From RBG-16-34-14 sp963798865 (GTDB lineage: Bacteria > Bacteroidota > Ignavibacteria > Ignavibacteriales > Ignavibacteriaceae): a DNA stretch of 64,000 bases. Both the position numbers and the translations under genes were made by a program. Every line of letters starts with the position of its first letter. Position 1 is the first letter of the stretch. The notes under the pieces are model-generated. The model saw nothing but the letters and a program-made list of their open reading frames with translations. It had not been told where the DNA came from and ran no database searches. The stretch covers positions 1,550,001 through 1,614,000 of the forward strand of contig CAWCVZ010000004.1 in the NCBI GenBank assembly GCA_963798865.1, read 5' to 3'. This document shows positions 37,579 to 45,451 of this stretch, piece by piece.

Positions 37579-38202
37579 ATGACTGACAGAAGAGTATCTG
37601 TTATAGGTGCGGGAGGTCATGCAAAAGTTGTTGCAAGCACATTGTTAGCTGCAGGTTTTGATGTAGTAGGATTTTTTATCACGGATTCGGAATCCCCAAA
37701 AATTGCAACTTCAATATTTGGCATTCCAGTAAGAGGACGGAATGAGCTTGATCATAAAGTTTGCCCTAACGCCATTATTGGTATAGGTCAAAATGATGTG
37801 CGTAAGAAATTAAGTCAGCAATTTGATTTTAATTGGATTTCAGTTGTTCATCCATTCTCATGGGTTCATAAGGAAGTCCCAATAGGTGAAGGAACTGTCA
37901 TTTGCGCAGGATCTATCATTCAACCTGGAGCTAAAATAGGATCACATGTAATTATTAACACTAACTCTAGCGTTGACCATGATGCTTTTGTTGGAGACTT
38001 TTCCCACATATCTGTTGCTCATCTTGCCGGGGGTGGAACCATAGATGAAGGCGTATTTTTAGCATTACATAGTGTCGTATTACCTTATCTTCATGTTGGA
38101 GCCTGGGCAACCGTGGGTGCTGGGGCAGTTGTTACAAAAAATGTAGATCCAAATACTACTGTTGTTGGAATCCCAGCCCGTGCCCTTAAACTCTCCAAAT
38201 GA
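37579..38202 (+). CDS. pglD: PglD/NeuD-type UDP-amino-sugar N-acetyltransferase
   Basis: I choose the ATG at 37579 (207 residues, MTDRRVSVIGAGGHAKVVAS) with AAAGGTA ahead of it. A TTG at 37555 would add eight atypical residues. The N-terminal domain binds the nucleotide sugar (GAGGHAK, IGIGQNDVRKKL). The C-terminal left-handed beta-helix shows hexapeptide repeats (IGEGTVICAGSIIQPGAKIG, NTNSSVDHDAFVGDF, GAGAVVTKNVDPNTTVVGIP), with the catalytic His in VDHD. Acetylates the 4-amino sugar from PglE. This intact copy lies downstream of a decayed one. Confidence 0.9.
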   Translation: MTDRRVSVIGAGGHAKVVASTLLAAGFDVVGFFITDSESPKIATSIFGIPVRGRNELDHKVCPNAIIGIGQNDVRKKLSQQFDFNWISVVHPFSWVHKEVPIGEGTVICAGSIIQPGAKIGSHVIINTNSSVDHDAFVGDFSHISVAHLAGGGTIDEGVFLALHSVVLPYLHVGAWATVGAGAVVTKNVDPNTTVVGIPARALKLSK

Positions 38203-38288
38203 AAATTGATTTGAAAAATGTGCGTGAAAATTCCCAGGGATTAAAACCAGGTTCGCTTATTAAATTAGGAACATCGTTTAAAGATTAA
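38199..38288 (+). pseudogene. 29-codon ORF overlapping pglD, cut off next to the ssrA 3' end
   Basis: An ATG overlaps the pglD stop (ATGA) and opens MKIDLKNVRENSQGLKPGSL followed by IKLGTSFKD and TAA, 17 bases before the tmRNA 3' end. The stop-start overlap is the normal way genes are coupled in this locus, so it looks like the first codons of a further gene whose remainder was lost at the ssrA junction. I do not recognise the protein. It could also be a real tiny ORF. Confidence 0.35.
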
Positions 38289-38305
38289 CCAAAGTAAAGC
38301 CAAAG

Positions 38306-38661
38306 TGGAGGTGGCGGGAGTCGAACCCGCGTCCGAAGTTAAGACCCAAAGAACCTCTACACATTTAGTCTGTTTTTATTTTAGCTCAAAGCTACCAAAC
38401 AAACCTGGATTACTTTAAGCTTGCCTGTTAAAAAATTCGCTTCATCTTCACAGGCATTAGAATCAGCTATCATACCTAAACGTCGTCCTTCCAAACCCCG
38501 GTATGAGAGAGAAAGGGAGAACGGCTGCTTATTTAATTAAGCAGCTAAGGCGTAGTTATATTCGCCAGTTATTGTTTTTTTCCCAATGTTTTACGTGTGC
38601 TCGGGTAACACGATGTGCAGTTCAATGTCTCTATAACCCCGTCGAAACCAATTTCACCCCC
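38306..38661 (-). ncRNA. ssrA: Transfer-messenger RNA (tmRNA)
   Basis: The 5' end GGGGGTGAAATTGGTTTCGA and the 3' end GTTCGACTCCCGCCACCTCC followed by A pair into the tRNA-like acceptor stem (GGGGGUG with CACCUCC) and T-arm. The CCA is not encoded. The resume frame (complement of 38537-38566) is GGC GAA TAT AAC TAC GCC TTA GCT GCT TAA, giving the tag GEYNYALAA, close to the Bacteroidota tag GETNYALAA. About 356 nt. It rescues stalled ribosomes with SmpB. It lies 16 bases downstream of the PduO-type gene, same strand. Confidence 0.96.
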
Positions 38662-38677
38662 GAAATACCGGCAACAA

Positions 38678-39226
38678 TTATGGATGCCACTTTATATCTT
38701 CAATTCCGGTGATATTATTTTCATAACGGGCAAGAACAAAAAACAAATCCGATAACCTGTTAAGAAAAATACAAATATCGGGATTCAGATTCACCCCATT
38801 ATTTAATGTCACAACCCTTCTTTCAGCTCTTCTGCAAATTGTTCTGCATACGTGAAGCATTGCTGAACTTTTACAACCACCTGGTAAAATGAAGTTCTTT
38901 AATTCCTCCAGCTTTCCATCAAATTTGTCTATTGCTTCTTCAAGTTTTTGGTATTGGGATTTTTCTAAACGAGGAATTTTGATTGCATTGTTTTCAACAT
39001 TTTCAGGTGTGGCTAAGTCTGATCCAATTATAAATAAATCATTCTGAATACTTTTTAAAAGGTTTTGAACTTCACCATCTTTTACTTCTAACAAAGCCAA
39101 TCCAATAAATGAATTTAGTTCATCTATCGTCCCATATGCCTCAATTCTAATTGAATCTTTTGAAACACGTTCACCACCATAAAGACCTGTTTCACCTTTA
39201 TCACCGCCTTTGGTATAAATTTTCAT
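38678..39226 (-). CDS. PduO-type cob(I)yrinic acid a,c-diamide / cobalamin adenosyltransferase
   Basis: This 182-residue protein starts MKIYTKGGDKGETGLYGGER, the ATP-binding signature of PduO-type adenosyltransferases. It continues with AYGTIDELNSFIGLA and the second ATP motif CRTICRRAERRVVTLN, then NRLSDLFFVLAR. It makes adenosylcobalamin from Co(I) corrinoid and ATP. Its start overlaps the ygfZ stop by four bases. Confidence 0.92.
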   Translation of the reverse strand: MKIYTKGGDKGETGLYGGERVSKDSIRIEAYGTIDELNSFIGLALLEVKDGEVQNLLKSIQNDLFIIGSDLATPENVENNAIKIPRLEKSQYQKLEEAIDKFDGKLEELKNFILPGGCKSSAMLHVCRTICRRAERRVVTLNNGVNLNPDICIFLNRLSDLFFVLARYENNITGIEDIKWHP

Positions 39227-40317
39227 TTTCTAAAAGGCAAAGATTTAACTTTTACCGGAATGGTTCTGTGAAACTGATCCTTAGCAATAAGTTCCTTGTC
39301 AGGTTCTATAAAATTTTTTCTAATGTATGCGAGTCCAATATATTTTTTTAATTTCAAAGAATTAACGCATGAGGTAATATTCCCTGCTTCATTTCCATTA
39401 ATATCCTGAAGAATAAATCTCGCTTCGGGTGAAGGATCCTCAAGAAATTCAACACCGGAAAGAAACTTCTGAACCTTATCGTATGTTTCCAAACGTGCAA
39501 TTACTTCCTGCCCTATGTAACATCCCTTTGCAGAACTCACTACAGCCATTAGCCCTGCTTCGTGAGGATTTGTTTCATCATTAATTTCAAATGGAGAAAC
39601 AGGAATACCCTGTTCTATTCTATATGAGTTATATGCATCTTCTCCAACGAAATTAAAATTAAAGATTTCCTTATTCTCCAGGATATTTTTTGTTAAACGT
39701 TTTGCATTCTCTTCATCAGCAATTGTCCAGAATTTTATCCGCCCTCTGATATCTTTTATCCTGGCAAGAAAGAAGAGCATACCTTCGGTATGAATTATTC
39801 TAAAAGTATTATCGGGTATCTGGCTAACAATGTTGCCGCAAATAAGAGTAACAAATGATTCCGCCTGGGGGCCCAAAAATTCAAATATGTTGTACTTATT
39901 TTCTGTTATAGTTGTTTTAACATCGTCGGTAATAACATATTTATTTATCCAGCTTACCACTTTATTTTTAAATTCAGCACTTGTAATTAATAACTGGTGG
40001 CTTTCAAAATTAATCAGAGTTGTATAATCAATTATCCTTCCCTTTTCAGTAGTAAATATTGTATCAGCAATTCCTTCTTTGAGAAGATTTTTAACATCAT
40101 TTGTGGCTATACGGTGAATAAATTCCAATACATCATTACCTTTTAATTCAATAATTCCGGAATGTGAAATATTTCTTAAACCTACTCCTTCATATAAAGA
40201 ATTGATTGCGGCTTGTTCATTATCATAATTTTTTGCTATTCTATCACCATTATTTAATTCCACCTTATATCCCAACGATTCAAGATAATCAATAAGTGGT
40301 GTAGTTTGTATATTCAT
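39223..40317 (-). CDS. ygfZ: YgfZ/GcvT-like folate-binding iron-sulfur cluster repair protein
   Basis: At 364 residues it carries the YgfZ signature KGCYIGQEVIARLETYDKVQ near residue 264, with the functional cysteine. The N-terminal GcvT-like part shows GVGLRNISHSGIIELKGNDV and EFIHRIATNDVKNL. These proteins help maintain Fe-S enzymes together with tetrahydrofolate. Operon with the PduO-type gene downstream by ATGA overlap. Confidence 0.9.
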   Translation of the reverse strand: MNIQTTPLIDYLESLGYKVELNNGDRIAKNYDNEQAAINSLYEGVGLRNISHSGIIELKGNDVLEFIHRIATNDVKNLLKEGIADTIFTTEKGRIIDYTTLINFESHQLLITSAEFKNKVVSWINKYVITDDVKTTITENKYNIFEFLGPQAESFVTLICGNIVSQIPDNTFRIIHTEGMLFFLARIKDIRGRIKFWTIADEENAKRLTKNILENKEIFNFNFVGEDAYNSYRIEQGIPVSPFEINDETNPHEAGLMAVVSSAKGCYIGQEVIARLETYDKVQKFLSGVEFLEDPSPEARFILQDINGNEAGNITSCVNSLKLKKYIGLAYIRKNFIEPDKELIAKDQFHRTIPVKVKSLPFRK

Positions 40318-40372
40318 TCCGTTTTTATTCTCCAGATTTTAAAGTTTTTATTGAGGTTTAAACAAAAATAAG

Positions 40373-40391
40373 AAAAAACCGCTTAAGCGGG
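40373..40391 (-). terminator. Rho-independent terminator after the M20 peptidase gene
   Basis: On the minus strand the sequence reads CCGCTTAAGCGG followed directly by TTTTTT, a short GC-rich palindrome with a U-tract, about 50 bases after the M20 stop and before the ygfZ start. It should separate the two transcription units. The stem is only 4-6 bp, so strength is uncertain. Confidence 0.65.
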
Positions 40392-40441
40392 AACTTAAAT
40401 TTCCCCAAAAAATAAATTTACAGACTTATTGTTGGTGGTAC

Positions 40442-41827
40442 TTATTTAACCTCGGCAATCTCCTTTAGAAAATATACTGAACTAATAATTCCAAGCTCAA
40501 AATGATTCAGATCAAAATGTTCGTTGGGCGAATGGAGGTTTTCAGAATTTAGACCTAATCCCATTAAAACAACCGGAGCTTTTAATACTTTTGAAAAGTT
40601 AGTTACAATCGGGATAGAGCCTCCATCTCTCATAAAAACTGTTTTCTTTCCAAAAGCTTTTGACATTGCCTTTGAAGCAGCAATGTTTGCCGGATTATCA
40701 AGATTTGTTAAACTTGGATATCCGCCATGAAGATCGGTTACTTTTATCTTAACAGATTTGGGAGCTAATTTTTTTATGTGCCTTTCAAATAATTTCGCAA
40801 TTTTTTTGGGATCCTGATTCGGAACTAATCTCATACTAACCTTTATAATTACTTTTGAAGGAAGAACTGTCTTTGCTCCTTTTCCTGTAAACCCGCCTAT
40901 TATTCCATTGCAGTCAAGTGTAGGTCTCACCCACAATCTTTCAAGAGTAGAATAACCTTTCTCTCCATCCAGCTCATCTACGCCAACCTCTTTGGCAAAT
41001 TTTTTATCAGAAAATTTCAGAGCTTTAAAATTTTCTCTTTCCTTCTTTGTAACTTTAATAACATCATCATAAAAACCGGGAATGTTAACTTTTCCATTTT
41101 TATCATGAAGTTGTGAAATAAGCTGAGCAGCTATGTTTACAGGATTTGCAACCGCACCACCAAAACTTCCCGAATGCAAATCATGATTCGGCCCTGTAAC
41201 TTCAACTTCGAGGTATGATATACCTCTCAAGCCATATGTCAAGGTTGGTATTCCTGCATCATATAAAGACGAATCGGAGATTAATACGGCGTCACAGCTC
41301 AGTAGATCCGAATTGTTCTTAAGAAAAGCTTCGAGGCTTTCACTACCAACTTCTTCTTCACCTTCTATAATAAATTTAACATTTACAGGAAGGCTGCCTT
41401 CATTTTTAAAATAAGCTTCAATGCTTTTGAAGTGCATAAAAACCTGTCCCTTATCATCAGTTGCACCTCTTGCAAAAATTTTCCCATTCTTTATTGTCGG
41501 TTCAAACGGGGGGCTGTTCCATAATTCAATTGGGTCAACAGGTTGGACATCATAATGACCATATATTAAAACTGTTGGTTTTCCGGGAGCCCCAAGCCAC
41601 TCTCCATAAACAAGAGGATGGCCCTCGGTTTTGATAATTTCAACTTTACTCAACCCGATTTTTTTAAGATTATCTGCAACGAATTGTGCACAGCGGGCAA
41701 CATCATCTTTATTCTCTGCCAGGGTACTAATGCTGGGGATTCTAAGGAATTCTTTTAATTCCTCAATGTAATTTTCTTTATTGTTTTTTATATAACCAAT
41801 TATTTCTTCCACTTGCGAACTCCTCAA
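40442..41827 (-). CDS. M20-family metallo-dipeptidase
   Basis: This 461-residue protein has the M20 metal site YGHYDVQPVDP, GATDDKGQVF and the catalytic IEGEEEVGSE, then ISDSSLYDAGIPTLTYGLRG and, at the C-terminus, MRDGGSIPI and GLNSENLHSPNEHF. These features match the cytosolic dipeptidase group (CNDP-like), with two zinc ions and a lid/dimerisation domain between about 200 and 350. It has no signal peptide. Single gene, followed by the terminator. Confidence 0.92.
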   Translation of the reverse strand: MRSSQVEEIIGYIKNNKENYIEELKEFLRIPSISTLAENKDDVARCAQFVADNLKKIGLSKVEIIKTEGHPLVYGEWLGAPGKPTVLIYGHYDVQPVDPIELWNSPPFEPTIKNGKIFARGATDDKGQVFMHFKSIEAYFKNEGSLPVNVKFIIEGEEEVGSESLEAFLKNNSDLLSCDAVLISDSSLYDAGIPTLTYGLRGISYLEVEVTGPNHDLHSGSFGGAVANPVNIAAQLISQLHDKNGKVNIPGFYDDVIKVTKKERENFKALKFSDKKFAKEVGVDELDGEKGYSTLERLWVRPTLDCNGIIGGFTGKGAKTVLPSKVIIKVSMRLVPNQDPKKIAKLFERHIKKLAPKSVKIKVTDLHGGYPSLTNLDNPANIAASKAMSKAFGKKTVFMRDGGSIPIVTNFSKVLKAPVVLMGLGLNSENLHSPNEHFDLNHFELGIISSVYFLKEIAEVK

Positions 41828-41959
41828 TATTTAAGTGGTTTGTAAATTCATTAATTAAGGCTTTAATATTTAATTGTATAATTAATATCTAACAAGGTTA
41901 ATTGCAAGAAAAAAAAATTATTTCTATAGAATACGAAATGCATATATTGTTAAACCTGA

Positions 41960-43363
41960 ATGAGTTATTTATATTATTGTATGATACTGCATAAATATAT
42001 TCTCCGGGCTCACTTTATACCATTTATTTTTTCGCTGATTACGCTCTTTTGTATTTTCCTTCTACAATTCCTTATGAAATTTGCCGACCGGCTTGTTGGA
42101 AAAGGATTGGATACATGGGTTATTATTCAATTAATAATTTTTAATTTATCCTGGATGGTTGCTCTTGTGGTTCCAATGGCAACGCTTGTGGCAACGCTAA
42201 TGGCTTTTGGAAACTTATCTCAAAATAATGAAATAACAATTATTAAATCATCCGGAGTAAGCCTTTATAAAATGATGACTGCTCCATTAATAGCCAGTAT
42301 TGTCATTGCGTACCTTCTGGTTCTTTTTAATAATGATGTTCTTCCCGATGCTAATCACCAGGCAAAATTGCTTATGCAGGATATTTCAAAACAAAAACCT
42401 ACACTTTCTCTGGAACCAGGAATTTTTTCGCAGGAGGTTTCTAATTATGCAATACTGGCTAGAGGTGTAGATTCCAAATCAAATAATTTATCCCAGGTAA
42501 CCATTTACGATTACACAAATCCACGGAAAATAAATGTAGTAACGGCAGAAAAAGGTAAAATATTTTTTTCGAAGGATCAGTCAAAGCTCATAATGGATTT
42601 AACTAAAGGCGAGATCCATGAATCTGATATTTATCAATCAAACAATTACAGAAAGCTGGTGTTTGAAAATCACCGAATTACAATGGATGCAGAACAATTC
42701 ACGTTTCAGCAATCTACTCCCGGCGGACCAAGAGGTGAAAGAGAGTTAAGCGTTAATGATATGCTTTATATAGTTGATAGTCTTAAAAATATTTTAAAAG
42801 AATATCAAACTTTTCAGACCCGGGAAACCAGCAACCAAATGTTCCTAAAAGAGAATCAATTAACAGATAAGAAATCAGGCAAAATAGAAAACCTAAAAAA
42901 AGAAGTTATTATTATGCGGCTTTTAAATAAAGTCAAAGCTTCAAGAAATATAATTACTTCTGGTTTCAGAAGAGTAGAGTACGTTCAATCTGAAATTGAT
43001 AAATATATGGTTGAAGTTCATAAGAAATATTCCATTCCGGTGGCTTGTATTGTATTTGTATTAATTGGAGCTCCTTTAGGGGTTATGGTTAAAAAAGGTG
43101 GATTTGGTGTAGCGGCAAGTATAAGCTTATTTTTCTTTTTGATTTACTGGGCTTTTTTAATCGGCGGTGAAAAGCTGAGTGAGCGAGGATTCTTTTCTCC
43201 ATTCTGGGGAATGTGGAGTGCAAATATTTTACTTGGTTCAATCGGAATTCTCTTCACATTAAAATCAGTAAAAGAAACAGTTACAATTAATTTTTCTTTC
43301 TTAAAAAAAATCATTCCAAAACAACTAAGAAGTGAAGATGCAAATCAAAATGAAAATTATTGA
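41960..43363 (+). CDS. lptF: LptF-type LPS export permease
   Basis: This YjgP/YjgQ-family protein has three N-terminal helices, a periplasmic beta-jellyroll section (about 130-300) and three C-terminal helices. Signatures are HKYILRAHFIPFIFSLITLF, NEITIIKSSGVSLYKMM and the C-terminal YSIPVACIVFVLIGAPLGVM then KKGGFGVAASISLF. The next in-frame ATG (41981, MILHKYILR) better matches relatives. With LptG and LptB2 it extracts lipopolysaccharide from the inner membrane. It is followed by lptG with overlap. Confidence 0.88.
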   Translation: MSYLYYCMILHKYILRAHFIPFIFSLITLFCIFLLQFLMKFADRLVGKGLDTWVIIQLIIFNLSWMVALVVPMATLVATLMAFGNLSQNNEITIIKSSGVSLYKMMTAPLIASIVIAYLLVLFNNDVLPDANHQAKLLMQDISKQKPTLSLEPGIFSQEVSNYAILARGVDSKSNNLSQVTIYDYTNPRKINVVTAEKGKIFFSKDQSKLIMDLTKGEIHESDIYQSNNYRKLVFENHRITMDAEQFTFQQSTPGGPRGERELSVNDMLYIVDSLKNILKEYQTFQTRETSNQMFLKENQLTDKKSGKIENLKKEVIIMRLLNKVKASRNIITSGFRRVEYVQSEIDKYMVEVHKKYSIPVACIVFVLIGAPLGVMVKKGGFGVAASISLFFFLIYWAFLIGGEKLSERGFFSPFWGMWSANILLGSIGILFTLKSVKETVTINFSFLKKIIPKQLRSEDANQNENY

Positions 43364-44432
43364 CAGGTATTTAATTAAACAGTTCCTTCAGACTATATTC
43401 TTTGGTCTGCTTGCCTTCACTTTGATTTTTGTTGTTATAGATATGATAGAGAATATTGATGATTTTATTGATCAAAATGTGGGTTGGAGTATTGTTTTCC
43501 ATTACTACTTAGTTTTCTCTCCGGAAATAATAAAATTAATGACTCCTGTTGCAGTTTTATTTGCAGCACTTTTCACAGCAGGAAAAATGGCAAGCCTTAG
43601 TGAACTTACAGCAATTAAAGCAAGCGGAGTAAGCTTGTATAGATTTATGGCTCCTTTTCTGATTACAACTCTTTTTATAAGTATGTTCTCAATTTATTTT
43701 GCCGGTTATGTGGTGCCCGATGCAAATGAGACCAAAATAAATATCGAGAAGAAATACCTTAATAAAGGTTTTACCTTTACAGGCAGCAATATTTTTTTTC
43801 AGGATTCAAAAACAAAAATTGTTAGCATCTCCTTTTTTGATGTATCTTCAAACCAGGCAAACCAGGTTAGCATACAGAATTTTAATCCGGCTGATCTAAC
43901 CGAAATGACTTCACGAATTGATGCGATAAGAATAATTTATGATTCTACTACCGGGAACTGGATTGCAAAAAATGGTGTTGAGAGAAAATTTTCTTCAACA
44001 GGACAAAAAGCAGATTATTTTGAAACTCTAACTTTAAAAAATCTGAATTTTACTCCTGCAGAACTTCTTTCAAAACAGCAAAAGCCTGAAGAGATGAGCC
44101 TTAATAATCTTAAAGAGCTAATAAAAAACCAGGAACGTGCCGGTAATGACCCGACGAGAACATTAATTGAGTATTATTCCAGATTCTCTTTTCCTGTTGC
44201 AAGTTTAATCTGTGTTGCATTTGGTTTACCGATTTCTGTAAATAAAAGAAGAGGAGGTTTAGCTGTCCAGGTTGGAATAAGCATTCTTGTAACTTTTATT
44301 TATCTTTCTTTCTTAAAGATAAGCCAGGCCTTTGGAAAGAATGGTGCACTCGATCCTTTGCTGACAGCATGGTTTGCTAATTTAATTTTTCTTGCGGCAG
44401 CTTTAATAAATTTACCGAGGGTAAGGCAATAG
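43332..44432 (+). CDS. lptG: LptG-type LPS export permease
   Basis: This second YjgP/YjgQ protein of about 360 residues has the same 3+3 helix plan. Key segments are IIDRYLIKQFLQTIFFGLLA, LSELTAIKASGVSLYRFM and RFSFPVASLICVAFGLPISV then NKRRGGLAVQVG. The upstream GTG is at 43332. The ATG at 43350 (MKIIDRYLI) is the more typical start and leaves a 14-base overlap with lptF. It acts as the other half of the Lpt transporter. Confidence 0.87.
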   Translation: MKMQIKMKIIDRYLIKQFLQTIFFGLLAFTLIFVVIDMIENIDDFIDQNVGWSIVFHYYLVFSPEIIKLMTPVAVLFAALFTAGKMASLSELTAIKASGVSLYRFMAPFLITTLFISMFSIYFAGYVVPDANETKINIEKKYLNKGFTFTGSNIFFQDSKTKIVSISFFDVSSNQANQVSIQNFNPADLTEMTSRIDAIRIIYDSTTGNWIAKNGVERKFSSTGQKADYFETLTLKNLNFTPAELLSKQQKPEEMSLNNLKELIKNQERAGNDPTRTLIEYYSRFSFPVASLICVAFGLPISVNKRRGGLAVQVGISILVTFIYLSFLKISQAFGKNGALDPLLTAWFANLIFLAAALINLPRVRQ

Positions 44433-44583
44433 AAGAAACTAAACTATAATGATATTGATGCATCTAAATCAATCCCTAAATTAAGTCACATCAGAAAAAA
44501 TTATTTTTTTAGGGAACGGCTTTACTGATATTACTTCCAGATTTATAGTAAACATAATAAAGCCCCAAATTGTTAAATAGAAT

Positions 44584-45442
44584 TTACCCGCCCGTTGCAA
44601 AACCTGGATACAAAGTCATTCCGCCATCAACATATATACTTGTGCCGTTTATATAATCAGCATGATCCTGAGGCAAGCCAGGCCGCCACTCTGCCAATGT
44701 CTTCTACTTCACCTATTCGTTTGTAGGGGATTAAATTCATCAATGAATTATAAGCCTCAGGAGTATCCCAAGCAGAAGTATTTATCGGAGTTCTGACGGC
44801 ACCGGGAGCTATACTATTTACACGAATTCTAAATGGCGCAACTTCCTGGGCTATACTTTTCATCATCATCATAATGCCTCCTTTGGAAGCTGCATAATTA
44901 ACATGACCAGCCCAGGGTATTACTTCGTGAACTGAGCTAATGTGAATAATTTTTCCAGCTGCGCAGGAAACTGCCGGAATTACTCCTCTTCTTTTAAATT
45001 CTATTACAGCTTCTCTCGCGCAAAGAAATTGCCCTGTCAGATTAACACTAATCACAGTGTTCCATTGTTCAAGGGTCATTTCCTCGAACGGTGAATCTTT
45101 TTGTAGACCGGCGTTGTTTATTAGTATATCAAGCGTTCCAAATTCCTTAATCATTTTTTCGAACATTCCTTTGACATCTTTTTCATTTGAAACATCTGCA
45201 TAATGTGCATAGGCATTCACACCAAAATCCATTTTAATTTTATCTGCTAATTCAAAAGCAGCTTGTTCGTTGCTGCGATAATTCACAACAACATCAGCGC
45301 CTGCTCTTGCCAACTCAATCGAAATACCCTTTCCTATACCAGAATTGGCGCCGGTTACCAATGCTTTTTGACCTTTTAATATCTCTACATTTGAACAAAC
45401 AGGCATAACTACCTGAGGCAGGTTTTCATTTTTTATATTCAT
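44584..45442 (-). pseudogene. Glucose 1-dehydrogenase-like SDR oxidoreductase with C-terminal frameshift
   Basis: The N-terminal 258 residues are a normal classical SDR: TGANSGIGKGISIELARAGA, NNAG at the usual place, HISSVHEVIPWAGHVNYAAS (Ser plus YxxxK) and VNSIAPGAVRTPINTSAWD. The frame stops after AAWLAS. The next frame supplies the missing end DHADYINGTSIYVDGGMTLY then PGFATGG and a stop at 44584. Deleting one of two G residues (complement of 44667-44668) restores about 285 residues. As in gnd, one extra base accounts for the lesion. It is 9 bases downstream of the GH63-like gene, so the pair may hydrolyse a glucoside and oxidise the glucose. Confidence 0.85.
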
Positions 45443-45451
45443 TATTTAACC

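Noticed and set aside
38283..38330. Attachment-site duplication of the ssrA 3' end elsewhere in the window
   Set aside because: Scanning by eye around 21.2-21.5 kb and the other gaps found no second copy of the T-arm/acceptor sequence, so an island boundary could not be shown.
38503..38712. 69-codon plus-strand ORF over ssrA
   Set aside because: It lies on the opposite strand of a well-supported tmRNA and has no protein-like features.
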